DNA of 64,000 bases, from assembly GCF_030284385.1 (NCBI RefSeq), contig NZ_CP127221.1:1364001-1428000 (forward strand). Reading direction: 5' to 3'. This document shows positions 9,531 to 18,049 of this stretch, piece after piece (positions within the stretch are counted from its first letter, which is position 1; the number at the start of each line of letters is the position of its first letter). A program made the position numbers and the translations under genes. The stretch comes from Altererythrobacter rubellus (GTDB lineage: Bacteria; Pseudomonadota; Alphaproteobacteria; Sphingomonadales; Sphingomonadaceae). The notes below the pieces were generated by a model. That model saw only the letters and a program-made list of their open reading frames with translations, searched no databases and was not told the origin of the DNA.

Positions 9531-10073
9531 ATGACTGTCGTTTCAGTCCCAGAACTGCGCAACAAATTCTCGCGAGCTGCCCGGTTGGGTCCTGCTTTTG
9601 CGGCGCTCTTTCTGGTTTTTGCATTGTCAAACAGCGTTGGCAGTTTGAGCAAGCCGCCGCCAGATCCCCGCGCGATGATGATGGTGCAGGAAGGTCAGCT
9701 GGCGTTGTCGCGCGGCGACACCGACGGCGCAATCGACGCGTTTGAGGCCGCGTTGGCACTCGATCCGGGCTTCGACGAGGCTTTCGTCGCGTTGGCCGAT
9801 GCGACACGGGCGCAAGGTCTGACGGGTAAATCGATCGATTACTATCGCCGGGTTCTGGAAGGTGACCCGCGACATTTCGGAGCGCTGGCAGGAGAAGGAC
9901 AAGCGCTTGCCCAAAAGGGCGCGCTGGCGAAGGCGCGGCGTAATCTGGCAGTTCTTCAGAGCCTGTGTGGCGTGAATTGCCCCGAAACAGTTGGTCTAAG
10001 GATGGCTATCAATGCCGGCCCGTCGGCCTCGTTGGCGGCGGAAGATGCCGGGGCGGCCCCTTTGAGCAATTAG
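9531..10073 (+). CDS. Tetratricopeptide repeat protein with N-terminal membrane segment
   Basis: The 180-residue protein has one hydrophobic segment near residues 19-38, probably an uncleaved anchor or signal, followed by two to three TPR units: residues 50-82 (ALSRGDTDGAIDAFEAALA), 84-118 (KSIDYYRRVLEGDP) and a weaker third (ARRNLAVLQ). A CGVNCPE motif near the C-terminus could form a disulfide, which would fit a periplasmic location. TPRs mediate protein contact, and no enzymatic function is indicated. The gene lies 16 bp after the RsmB-like gene and 15 bp before the GST gene, in the same direction. Confidence 0.75.
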   Translation: MTVVSVPELRNKFSRAARLGPAFAALFLVFALSNSVGSLSKPPPDPRAMMMVQEGQLALSRGDTDGAIDAFEAALALDPGFDEAFVALADATRAQGLTGKSIDYYRRVLEGDPRHFGALAGEGQALAQKGALAKARRNLAVLQSLCGVNCPETVGLRMAINAGPSASLAAEDAGAAPLSN

Positions 10074-10088
10074 ACAGAAAGATCAAGG

Positions 10089-10769
10089 ATGCTGACACTC
10101 CACCATCTTGAATATTCGCAAAGCTTCCGGATTCTCTGGCTGCTCGAGGCATTGAGTGCAGAGTACGAGCTAAAATCCTACAACCGCAATCCGGAGACCA
10201 ATCTCGCCCCGGATGATTACAAGGCTCTGTCCCCGCTTGGCACAGCTCCGGTGATCACTGACGGTGAGGTGGTCCTTGCAGAGAGCAATGCGATCATAGA
10301 CTACATTCTGGATTCCTATCCAGACAGCAAGTTGAACCCGAAACCTGGCCATAAGGATCGCGTAAGGCACCTGTTCTGGTACCATTCCTCACCCGGGTCA
10401 CTCATGCCGCTGCAGAGTATAGAGATGGTGCTCGGATTGCTGGAAATGCGTTCGCCTTGGCCGATCAGCTCGCTTTTGAAGGCTGTGTTCGGTCAGGTTC
10501 GAAAGATGTTTCTGAACCCGCGCATGCAGGCGCTGCTGGGTGAGATGGAAAAGGACCTTGGTGCCCAGCCATACTTTGGCGGAGACAATTTGACCGCTGC
10601 TGACATCACGCTGGCCTATCCGATGTATGCGGCGCGCGATAAAGGCGCGTTCGAAGGCGGCTATCCCAACATCAATGCATGGTTTGGGCGGATTGAGGCG
10701 TTGGATTCGTTCAAGTCAGCACGCGCCAAGGACAATCGGGAGCGGATTGCATTTCGCTTTGCAAATTAG
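10089..10769 (+). CDS. Glutathione S-transferase family protein
   Basis: The 226-residue product has the GST two-domain layout: a thioredoxin-like N-terminal domain (residues 1-80, beginning MLTLHHLEYSQSFRILWLLE, with the cis-Pro of GTAPVI and AESNAI for glutathione contact) and an all-helical C-terminal domain with the late motif LTAADITLAYP. The likely catalytic position is Ser11 (YSQSFR region). Such proteins conjugate or isomerise substrates with glutathione; the substrate cannot be told. It ends in a four-base stop-to-stop overlap with the convergent rppH gene, with no terminator between them. Confidence 0.85.
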   Translation: MLTLHHLEYSQSFRILWLLEALSAEYELKSYNRNPETNLAPDDYKALSPLGTAPVITDGEVVLAESNAIIDYILDSYPDSKLNPKPGHKDRVRHLFWYHSSPGSLMPLQSIEMVLGLLEMRSPWPISSLLKAVFGQVRKMFLNPRMQALLGEMEKDLGAQPYFGGDNLTAADITLAYPMYAARDKGAFEGGYPNINAWFGRIEALDSFKSARAKDNRERIAFRFAN

Positions 10770-11239
10770 ATCAGATCGCCGAACTCTCGCACTAAGGCGC
10801 GATAGACATCGCGTTTGAACGGTACGATCAGATCCGGCAATTGCGTCGGCTCAACCCATTGCCATTCAGCAAACTCGGGCGGGTCATGCGCCTCCAGATT
10901 GACATCATCGTCCGAGCCGGAAAACCGGCCCAGGAACCAATGTTGTTCCTGCCCGCGATACTTCCCGCCCCATAGTTTTCCGATCAGTTCATCGGGCAAA
11001 TCATAGCGCAAGGGCTCACGCGTTTGCGCAATGATATCCACCAGATGTGTGCCGATCCCGGTCTCTTCATGAAGCTCGCGCAGCGCCGCTTCCCTTGTAT
11101 CTTCGCCCGGGTCGATCCCGCCCTGCGGCATCTGCCATGCGCCCAGATGCTGCGAGTCGATCCGCTGCCCGACGAATACTTGGCCATGCTTGTTTGTGAG
11201 CATGAATCCGGCGCACAGCCGGTAAGCGGCCGCGCTCAT
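10766..11239 (-). CDS. rppH: RNA pyrophosphohydrolase (Nudix)
   Basis: A 157-residue Nudix hydrolase. The complete Nudix box is GGIDPGEDTREAALRELHEE (about residues 40-59) followed by TGI. The flanking WQMPQGG, the tryptophan-rich C-terminal motif EFAEWQWVEP and the RDVYRALVREF tail match RppH, which removes pyrophosphate from the 5' end of mRNA to start RNase E-dependent decay. Its ATG overlaps the stop of the upstream alpha/beta hydrolase gene by four bases (ATGA), so the two are translationally coupled. The 3' end overlaps the GST gene tail to tail. Confidence 0.92.
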   Translation of the reverse strand: MSAAAYRLCAGFMLTNKHGQVFVGQRIDSQHLGAWQMPQGGIDPGEDTREAALRELHEETGIGTHLVDIIAQTREPLRYDLPDELIGKLWGGKYRGQEQHWFLGRFSGSDDDVNLEAHDPPEFAEWQWVEPTQLPDLIVPFKRDVYRALVREFGDLI

Positions 11240-12198
11240 GCAAAGGCTCCGAGCATCAGTTTCATTGCCGCAAACATGCGCTCCGTTTCATGCTGATAGC
11301 TTGGCACGGCCTGCCGCAGATTGGTAAAGCTATGCGTGCCGCCGCGCACTTCCAGATGGACATGATCGATCCCGGCCGCGCTCAACGCCGCGCCATAGTC
11401 GCGACCTGAATCGCGGATCGGATCGAGGCTGGCTGTGACAAGGACTGTTGGCGGTGCTGTGCTGTGGTCGCCCAGTATCGGTATCGCGCGCGGATCATTG
11501 CGGTCAGGCGCATAAGCGGCATCGAAAAATTCGACCGCACCCTTTGTCAAAACGAAGCCCTCTGCGAACTCCTCCAGACTGGCTGAGCCCATTGCATCGC
11601 TGGCGAGCGGGAAGATCGGCACTTGCAGCACAACGGGAACGTCTGCTGGCTTGGCCGCCAGTTGCTGGCTCACCACGATGGTCGCATTGCCGCCCGCGCT
11701 GTCACCGATCGGGATCAGGCCGGTTGCCTTGCGCCCTAATGCCTCAGGCGAAGTCGCAATCCAGCGCGTGGCTGCCTCGCAATCGTCAATCGCCGCGGGG
11801 AAGGGATGTTCGGGAGCGCGGCGATAATCGACCGCCACCACTGGCAAATCCATATGGTGCGCAATTTCAGTGCAAACGTTGTGGTGTGTATCCAGATCGC
11901 CAATGACAAAGCCGCCGCCGTGGTAGAATACGATGACGGGGCCAGGCTCTCTGGTGTCGCGAGCATCATACAGTCGCAATCCGATTTCGCCGCCCGAGGG
12001 ATTGTCTGTACCGGGGTAACTCAGATCCTTGATGACCGCCAGATCGCGTGGCGGCGCATCCGCCATTCCATGCAGCGCCACATAGCTTGCGCGCGCTTCC
12101 TCAAGCGTCATTTCAGCAATTGGAACACCGCCCATAGCCGCAAGTCCATCGAGGAAAGCTTTCACATCGGGGCGGATAAAAGGTGTCTCTGCGGCCAT
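11236..12198 (-). CDS. Alpha/beta hydrolase, hormone-sensitive-lipase type
   Basis: The 320-residue protein carries the oxyanion-hole motif YHGGGFVIGD (about residues 92-101), the nucleophile elbow GDSAGGN (about residues 166-172) and late Asp and His residues (ASLDPIRDSG, GGTHSF), so the triad is complete. This is the HSL/family IV esterase signature. It likely hydrolyses short- to medium-chain esters in the cytoplasm, as no signal peptide is seen. It is the first gene of a leftward pair with rppH and is divergent from korA across 174 bp. Confidence 0.9.
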   Translation of the reverse strand: MAAETPFIRPDVKAFLDGLAAMGGVPIAEMTLEEARASYVALHGMADAPPRDLAVIKDLSYPGTDNPSGGEIGLRLYDARDTREPGPVIVFYHGGGFVIGDLDTHHNVCTEIAHHMDLPVVAVDYRRAPEHPFPAAIDDCEAATRWIATSPEALGRKATGLIPIGDSAGGNATIVVSQQLAAKPADVPVVLQVPIFPLASDAMGSASLEEFAEGFVLTKGAVEFFDAAYAPDRNDPRAIPILGDHSTAPPTVLVTASLDPIRDSGRDYGAALSAAGIDHVHLEVRGGTHSFTNLRQAVPSYQHETERMFAAMKLMLGAFA

Positions 12199-12372
12199 TC
12201 AATGCTCTTTCTTGCTGTGCTTTTTGTCAGGTTAGAGGGGACAAACGCGCTTTTCCACTCAACACTTGTGCACATAGGAGAAAAACTTCATTGCGAGAGG
12301 AGAGGGCGGAGAATACTTGCCCGCTTCAATAGGGACTGCGCCGGATCTTGCGGCGCGTGACAAGGAACGCAG

Positions 12373-14253
12373 ATGGCAAAGCAAGCCGTTGAAAAGCCGA
12401 ATTCAGATTCTCAACAGCCTGACGCCGTGGTGGTCCGGTTTGCGGGTGATAGCGGCGACGGGATGCAGCTGACGGGCGGGCAGTTCACCTTATCCACCGC
12501 GCTGGCGGGCAATGATTTGGCGACGTTCCCGGACTTTCCAGCGGAAATCCGTGCGCCGCAGGGAACGTTGTTCGGTGTCTCGGCTTTTCAGATCAACTTC
12601 GGCAGTCGGGAGATCAACACCGCGGGTGACGCGCCCGATGTGCTGGTTGCGATGAACCCTGCTGCGCTCAAGGTAAATCTGTCAGCGCTCAAACCCGGCG
12701 GGTTGATCATCGCAGACACGGGTGAGTTCACGAAGCGTAATCTCGACAAGGCGAAATACGACCAAAGCCCGATCGATGATGGCAGTCTGGCCAAATATGA
12801 CGTGCTGGCATTCGATATCAGCGCTTTGACGATCGAAGCGGTCAAGGAATTTGGCCTTGGCAACAAGGACGCACTGCGGTCCAAGAATATGTGGACGCTG
12901 GGCCTCGCGCTGTGGATGTTTGACCGTGATCGCGAACCGATCCGGGAATGGCTGCGCGCCAAGTTCAAGAGTAAGCCGGACATCGCAGGCGCCAATATCG
13001 CCGCGCTTGATGCAGGGCACGCCTATGGCGAAACGGCGGAACTTTCCGGCCCGCTCAAACAGCTGAATGTGCCTGCCACACCGAGCGCGCCGGGACTTTA
13101 CCGTACCATCACCGGTGCGGAGTCGATCTCGCTCGGGCTGGTCGCGGGCGCGCAATTGGCGGAACTGCCGATGTTCTTCGGCGGCTATCCGATTACGCCG
13201 GCATCCGCGATCCTGCACCATCTGGCGCGGCTGAAGGAATACAACGTCACCACTTTCCAGGCGGAAGACGAGATCGCCGCGATCTGCGCAGCCATTGGCG
13301 CAAGCTATGCCGGATCGCTGGGCGTCACCAGCTCTTCTGGCCCGGGCATCGCGCTGAAAGGCGAAGCCATGGGGCTTGCAATCATGACCGAGCTGCCGCT
13401 GGTAATCGTAAATTCGCAGCGCGGCGGACCGTCAACAGGTCTGCCAACCAAGACTGAGCAGAGTGACCTCTACCAAGCGATTTATGGCCGCAATGGTGAC
13501 GCGCCGATCCCGGTCGTATCAGCCAGCAGCCCGGGAGATGCGTTTGAATGCGCCATCGAGGCTTGCCGTATTGCCACCCAATATATGACGCCGGTCATGT
13601 TGCTGACCGATGGCTATATCGCCAATGCTGCGGAGCCATGGCTGGTGCCAGACCCGGCGAGCTTCACGCCGTTTCCGGCAAAGTTCCTCGATGCGAAGAA
13701 CGGGCCTGCCAACGAGAATGGCGACGCCACTTTGTTGCCTTACAAGCGCGACGAAAATGGCGCACGCCCCTGGATCAAGCCGGGCACGCCCGATCTGATG
13801 CACCGCATCGGCGGGATCGAGAAAGCGGTTGATACCGGCCACATCGATTACTCGCCCGAAAACCACCAGGCGATGACTGACGCACGCCAACAAAAGGTGC
13901 TTGGTATCGAAGTCCCCGATCAGGAGGTTTGCCTCGGCGGCGAAGGTGGCAAGCTGGCCGTGGTGGGCTGGGGCAGTACCTATGGCCCGATCCATCAGGC
14001 GGTCGGCCGCATGCGCGCCAAGGGGCACGATGTCAGCCACATCCATGTGCGTCACGTCTGGCCATTGCCCGCAAACTTGGGCGATCTGCTGAAGAGTTAT
14101 GACAAGGTGCTGGTGCCCGAAATGAACACCGGCCAGTTCAAGACTGTTCTGCGCGATCAATATCTGGTCGATGCGAAACCGCTCAACAAGACCAGCGGGC
14201 AGCCATTCTACATCCACGAACTCGAAGCCGCGATTGAGGAGGCCTTGGCATGA
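12373..14253 (+). CDS. korA: 2-oxoacid:ferredoxin oxidoreductase, fused gamma-alpha subunit
   Basis: The 626-residue protein joins the gamma domain (residues 15-200, starting RFAGDSGDGMQLTGGQFT) to the alpha domain with GGYPITPAS (near residue 275) and the NSQRGGPSTGLPTKTEQSDL segment. With the beta subunit downstream it forms a thiamine-dependent enzyme that decarboxylates 2-oxoacids, most likely 2-oxoglutarate, to acyl-CoA with ferredoxin as acceptor. The two-subunit organisation without a separate ferredoxin-like delta subunit is the KorAB type known from aerobic bacteria. AAGGAACG lies just before the start. korB begins within the last four bases (ATGA). Substrate (2-oxoglutarate rather than pyruvate) is inferred from the family. 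Confidence 0.9.
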   Translation: MAKQAVEKPNSDSQQPDAVVVRFAGDSGDGMQLTGGQFTLSTALAGNDLATFPDFPAEIRAPQGTLFGVSAFQINFGSREINTAGDAPDVLVAMNPAALKVNLSALKPGGLIIADTGEFTKRNLDKAKYDQSPIDDGSLAKYDVLAFDISALTIEAVKEFGLGNKDALRSKNMWTLGLALWMFDRDREPIREWLRAKFKSKPDIAGANIAALDAGHAYGETAELSGPLKQLNVPATPSAPGLYRTITGAESISLGLVAGAQLAELPMFFGGYPITPASAILHHLARLKEYNVTTFQAEDEIAAICAAIGASYAGSLGVTSSSGPGIALKGEAMGLAIMTELPLVIVNSQRGGPSTGLPTKTEQSDLYQAIYGRNGDAPIPVVSASSPGDAFECAIEACRIATQYMTPVMLLTDGYIANAAEPWLVPDPASFTPFPAKFLDAKNGPANENGDATLLPYKRDENGARPWIKPGTPDLMHRIGGIEKAVDTGHIDYSPENHQAMTDARQQKVLGIEVPDQEVCLGGEGGKLAVVGWGSTYGPIHQAVGRMRAKGHDVSHIHVRHVWPLPANLGDLLKSYDKVLVPEMNTGQFKTVLRDQYLVDAKPLNKTSGQPFYIHELEAAIEEALA

Positions 14254-15299
14254 ACGAGATGACCAAGATCGAGACCACGCTCAAGGATTGGGAAACCGAT
14301 CAGGAAGTCCGCTGGTGCCCCGGCTGCGGGGACTATGCGATCCTGAAGGCGGTGCAGCGCACGCTGCCACAGCTGGGTGCGAACCCGTCCAACACCTGCT
14401 TCATCAGCGGGATCGGCTGCTCCAGCCGCTTCCCCTATTACATGGAAACTTACGGCTTCCACACCATCCACGGCCGTGCGCCGGCGATTGCGACGGGCGT
14501 GAAGCTTGCCAATCCCGATTTGGATGTTTGGCTGGTGACGGGCGACGGTGATGGACTTTCCATCGGCGGCAATCACATGCTGCATGTCCTGCGCCGCAAT
14601 GTGAACATGCAGATCATGCTGTTCAATAACGAGATATACGGCCTGACCAAGGGGCAGGCATCCCCCACCAGCCGCGTTGGCACGCGCAGCCCGTCCACGC
14701 CAATCGGTTCCTATGATCGCCCAGCCAATCCTTGCGCCTTTGCATTAGGCGCGGGTGCGCGCTTTATCGGGCGCGGTTTCGATGTGTCCAAGAACCTGCC
14801 CGATGTACTGAAAGCAGCGCATGCGCACCAGGGCGCGGCCTTCATCGAGATTTTCCAGAATTGCATCGTTTACAACAAGGATGTGTTTGACGATTTCGCC
14901 GCGCCCAAAGGGGCGGGTGATCGCCAGCTGTGGCTGGAACATGGCAAGCCGATGCTGTTCGGCGATCCCAAGACAGGCTTTGAAAAGGGCATCGCGCTGG
15001 ATCGCGATGCGTTGGAGCTCAAGGTGGTCGATGCGACGGAGGAAAATTGGGAGGAGGCGGGCGTGCTGGTGCATGATGCAACCAACCGCAGCGTTGCGCA
15101 CATGCTGATTGAAATGCCATTTGGACCGTTCCCGATGGCGCTCGGCGTGCTCTATGACGATCCGCGCCCGACATTCGAAGCTGCCGTGGCCGATGAGCGC
15201 GCACGGGCGACTGTAGGCAAGCAGGCGAACCTCGCCAAGCTGCTGGGCTCGGGCCAGACCTGGACGGTGGATGACAAGGAAGGTCACACGACCGACTAG
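14250..15299 (+). CDS. korB: 2-oxoacid:ferredoxin oxidoreductase, beta subunit
   Basis: The 349-residue beta subunit carries WCPGCGDYAILKAVQ near residue 22 and GIGCSSRFPYY near residue 52, which provide cysteines for the single Fe-S cluster, and the thiamine-diphosphate motif GDGDGLSIGGNHMLH (about residues 98-112) with FNNEIYGLTKGQ. Such subunits hold the ThDP and the 4Fe-4S cluster that passes electrons to ferredoxin. It is translationally coupled to korA by ATGA. After it comes a 173-bp stretch with no gene and no clear terminator. Confidence 0.92.
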   Translation: MNEMTKIETTLKDWETDQEVRWCPGCGDYAILKAVQRTLPQLGANPSNTCFISGIGCSSRFPYYMETYGFHTIHGRAPAIATGVKLANPDLDVWLVTGDGDGLSIGGNHMLHVLRRNVNMQIMLFNNEIYGLTKGQASPTSRVGTRSPSTPIGSYDRPANPCAFALGAGARFIGRGFDVSKNLPDVLKAAHAHQGAAFIEIFQNCIVYNKDVFDDFAAPKGAGDRQLWLEHGKPMLFGDPKTGFEKGIALDRDALELKVVDATEENWEEAGVLVHDATNRSVAHMLIEMPFGPFPMALGVLYDDPRPTFEAAVADERARATVGKQANLAKLLGSGQTWTVDDKEGHTTD

Positions 15300-15472
15300 A
15301 GTTTCCTACGTAGTGTCTTTCACCCTATCAGGTGGAATGCGCTCTTTATCAGCCATTTTCGGGAAGCTATTGAATTTGTCGGATTTCCACCGAGAGTTTT
15401 TTGCGCCTAGGACAGTGTTCCATGTGTTCCATGCTGTAGGGTTTGAGCAGGGGCTAAGAGCGGAGAATTGGC

Positions 15473-16444
15473 TTGGATAATCTGACCCACTCGCTGGTTG
15501 GTGCGCTGCTGGGGCAGGCAGGGCTTAAGAAGAAGACCGGGCTCGCTATGCCCGCGCTGATCATCGGGGCGAACCTGCCCGATGTCGATGCGGCGTGCTT
15601 CTTCTGGTTGGAGGGGCAGGAACACCTCGGTTTCCGCCGCGGGATTACGCATGGCCCGCCCGCGATGGTGCTGTTGCCGCTGATCCTCGCGGGGCTGCTG
15701 TGGGGTTATGACCGCTGGCAAGCGAAGCGCGGAGCTCGGCCTGAAGGGCGATTGCGCGTGCATTTCGGATGGCTTTACGCGCTATCCTTTATCGGTTGCC
15801 TGACTCATCCGGCGCTCGATTGGCTCAATGTTTATGGTGTGCGGTTCCTCGAACCGTTTTCGAGCCAGTGGTTCTTCGGCGACACGCTGTTCATCATCGA
15901 TGTGTGGCTATGGGCGCTGATGGGCTTCGCGACATGGTTCTCGCTGTGGCGGGAGAAGGCAGGCGGCGATTGGATGAAGCCGGCTCGCGTGGCGATAGCT
16001 GTGAGCCTGACGTATGTCGGGGTGAATGGGGTGATCAGTGAATTTGCACGCTCGACAGCTGGTGAAATGGTTTTTGTTAGATCCCAAGAAGCTATCGCAT
16101 CTCCTGTTCCGCTTTGGTTCTGGCAACGCGAGATTCTGGCTCCGACCTTTAAGCATAAGCACAATTGGTTGGTCGCACACCATCCTCAGTCGATCTCGCA
16201 TCGCGGAAGATTGCTTTCTGAGCATATCTGCGACTTCGATGCCGCTGTCTCTCAGACAGCGAGCAATTCGGAACTCGACGCCTTCCTCTTCTGGACCCGT
16301 GCGCCGTTTGCCGAACGGGCTGAAGACGGCTCGGTGCTGCTGCGCGATGCGCGGTTCTACGACCCGCTTGTGCGGGACCGTTTCTCGGTCGCGCTGCCCG
16401 ATGTAAAGTGTGAACCATTGAATCAGGAACACTCAGGCGGCTAG
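15473..16444 (+). CDS. YdjM-like membrane-bound metal-dependent hydrolase
   Basis: The 323-residue protein begins MDNLTHSLVGALLGQAG and contains NLPDVDAACFF and RRGITHGPP, the His/Asp pattern of the YdjM/DUF457 family, annotated as membrane-bound metal-dependent hydrolases. Three to four membrane helices fall between residues 60 and 195. The C-terminal third is soluble and specific to this subgroup. The start is a TTG at 15473 with a purine-rich AGAGCGGAG about ten bases upstream; it is preferred because the family motif begins at the first residues. Reaction and substrate are not known for most of the family. It precedes the photolyase gene across a repeat-rich spacer. Confidence 0.75.
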   Translation: MDNLTHSLVGALLGQAGLKKKTGLAMPALIIGANLPDVDAACFFWLEGQEHLGFRRGITHGPPAMVLLPLILAGLLWGYDRWQAKRGARPEGRLRVHFGWLYALSFIGCLTHPALDWLNVYGVRFLEPFSSQWFFGDTLFIIDVWLWALMGFATWFSLWREKAGGDWMKPARVAIAVSLTYVGVNGVISEFARSTAGEMVFVRSQEAIASPVPLWFWQREILAPTFKHKHNWLVAHHPQSISHRGRLLSEHICDFDAAVSQTASNSELDAFLFWTRAPFAERAEDGSVLLRDARFYDPLVRDRFSVALPDVKCEPLNQEHSGG

Positions 16445-16454
16445 TTTCGTTGCC

Positions 16455-16590
16455 ATTCAAAGCCCCCTAACCTTCAGGGGAGGGGTTGGGGGAGGGGCCA
16501 GCCCAGACCGTTCTCCCCTCTCCAGGCTCCGCTAACTCCACTCGGAGCAAGCTTCGCTATCCTCTCCCCACATGGGGAGAGGGGAAAGAA
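16455..16590. repeat. GC-rich extragenic repeat with nested hairpins
   Basis: The spacer between the YdjM-like and photolyase genes contains imperfectly paired G/C-rich blocks (CCCCCTAACC near 16463 with GGGGTTGGGG near 16484), and CCTCTCCCC (16561-16569) pairs perfectly with GGGGAGAGG (16574-16582) over a four-base loop. An upstream CTCCCCTCTCC copy (about 16513) can pair with the same right arm, giving an alternative fold. This composition is typical of dispersed extragenic elements in sphingomonads, from memory. The hairpin ends 13 bp before the photolyase start and could affect its translation. Confidence 0.6.
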
Positions 16591-16595
16591 AGAGA

Positions 16596-17990
16596 ATGAC
16601 TAAACCCCAAATCCTTTGGCTACGGCGCGATCTGCGCATGGCGGACAATCCCGCGCTCTATCACGCGGCGCAAGCAGGCCCGGTGATCGCGGTCTATGTA
16701 CTCGATGACGAACGCGCCGGATTGCACAAATACGGCGGCGCAAGCCGCTGGTGGCTGCATCATTCGCTAGAAAGCTTGGCTAACAGCTTCGCCCAGCGCC
16801 ACGCGAAGATCATCCTGCGGTGCGGCGATGCGGTGGAGGAACTCATCAAGATCGCTGAGGAGACGGGCGCAGAAACGATCCACGCCAACAGGCACTACGA
16901 ACCGTGGTGGCGCAAGGCGCAGGGTGAGTTGAAAGAGCGGCTCGACCTCCAGCTCTACGACGCCAATTACCTGCTGCCACCCGGCGCTGTGACGACAGGC
17001 TCCGGCACGCCGTACAAGATCTACACGCCGTTTGCGAAGGCGACGCTGGAGATGCTGCCGCCACGTGATCTGTTGCCAGAGCCCGAAACGCTGTCATCGC
17101 CCGAAAACTGGCCCGCGAGCGATACGCTGAAGAGCTGGAACCTGCTGCCCACCAATCCCGATTGGGCAAGCGGCATGCGTGACTTCTGGGAAGTGGGCGA
17201 GAAGGCAGCGCAAGAACGGCTCGAATGGTGGGAAGACCACGCGGACGACTATGACGATGCGCGCAATTTGCCGAGTGTGGACAAGACCAGCCAGCTCTCG
17301 CCCTACCTCCACTTCGGAGAGATCAGCCCGGTGCAGGTCTGGCATGCATTGAAACACAAGCGATCCAAGAGTTGGAAGACCTATGAGAAAGAGCTGATCT
17401 GGCGCGATTATGCGCAGAATGCGATCTGCCAGTTTCCGGGCTATGCGCTCGACAATTACCGCACGGACTTTGACAACATCGTCTGGCGCGATCCGGAGAC
17501 AGATGAAGCGGCCGCGCGCGATCTGAAAGCGTGGCAGCAGGGGCGCACCGGCTATCCGATCGTCGATGCAGGCATGCGGCAATTGTGGCAGACGGGCTGG
17601 ATGCACAACCGTGTGCGGATGATCGCTGCGAGCTTACTGATCAAACATCTGCTGATCGACTGGCGCGTGGGCGAGCAATGGTTCTGGGATACGCTGGTCG
17701 ATGCGGATTACGCTAGCAATGGCGCGAACTGGCAATGGGTCGCGGGCACAGGCGTAGACAGCAATATGTTCGTGCGGATCATGGCACCGCTCAGCCAGTC
17801 GGAGAAGTTCGATGCGGCGGGCTATATCCGCGAGTACGTGCCCGAACTGGCAGACTTAAGCGAGCCTTACATACATGATCCCGAAGAGCATGGCGTGCGC
17901 CCTTCGTCCTACCCTGCGAAGATTATCGCGCATAAGGAAGGGCGCGAGCGCGCGCTGGCGGCCTATCGCGACATGAAAGCGCAAAGCTAG
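16596..17990 (+). CDS. phrB: Deoxyribodipyrimidine photolyase
   Basis: The 464-residue protein is a cryptochrome/photolyase family member. The N-terminal alpha/beta antenna domain begins LWLRRDLRMADNPALYHAA. The C-terminal FAD domain has TSQLSPYLHFGEISP, GRTGYPIVDAGMRQLWQTG, MHNRVRMIAASLLIKHL and DADYASNGANWQWVAGTG, all diagnostic of CPD photolyases, which split pyrimidine dimers using blue light. I start at ATG 16596 (MTKPQILWLRRD); an in-frame ATG at 16572 lies inside the upstream hairpin and would add eight residues. Presence of this enzyme suits an organism exposed to light. Confidence 0.93.
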   Translation: MTKPQILWLRRDLRMADNPALYHAAQAGPVIAVYVLDDERAGLHKYGGASRWWLHHSLESLANSFAQRHAKIILRCGDAVEELIKIAEETGAETIHANRHYEPWWRKAQGELKERLDLQLYDANYLLPPGAVTTGSGTPYKIYTPFAKATLEMLPPRDLLPEPETLSSPENWPASDTLKSWNLLPTNPDWASGMRDFWEVGEKAAQERLEWWEDHADDYDDARNLPSVDKTSQLSPYLHFGEISPVQVWHALKHKRSKSWKTYEKELIWRDYAQNAICQFPGYALDNYRTDFDNIVWRDPETDEAAARDLKAWQQGRTGYPIVDAGMRQLWQTGWMHNRVRMIAASLLIKHLLIDWRVGEQWFWDTLVDADYASNGANWQWVAGTGVDSNMFVRIMAPLSQSEKFDAAGYIREYVPELADLSEPYIHDPEEHGVRPSSYPAKIIAHKEGRERALAAYRDMKAQS

Positions 17991-18049
17991 GCTTGCTCCC
18001 GCGGATTGCTCTCCATAGGGTGTGCCGCAACGGAAGACAGGAGAGAATA

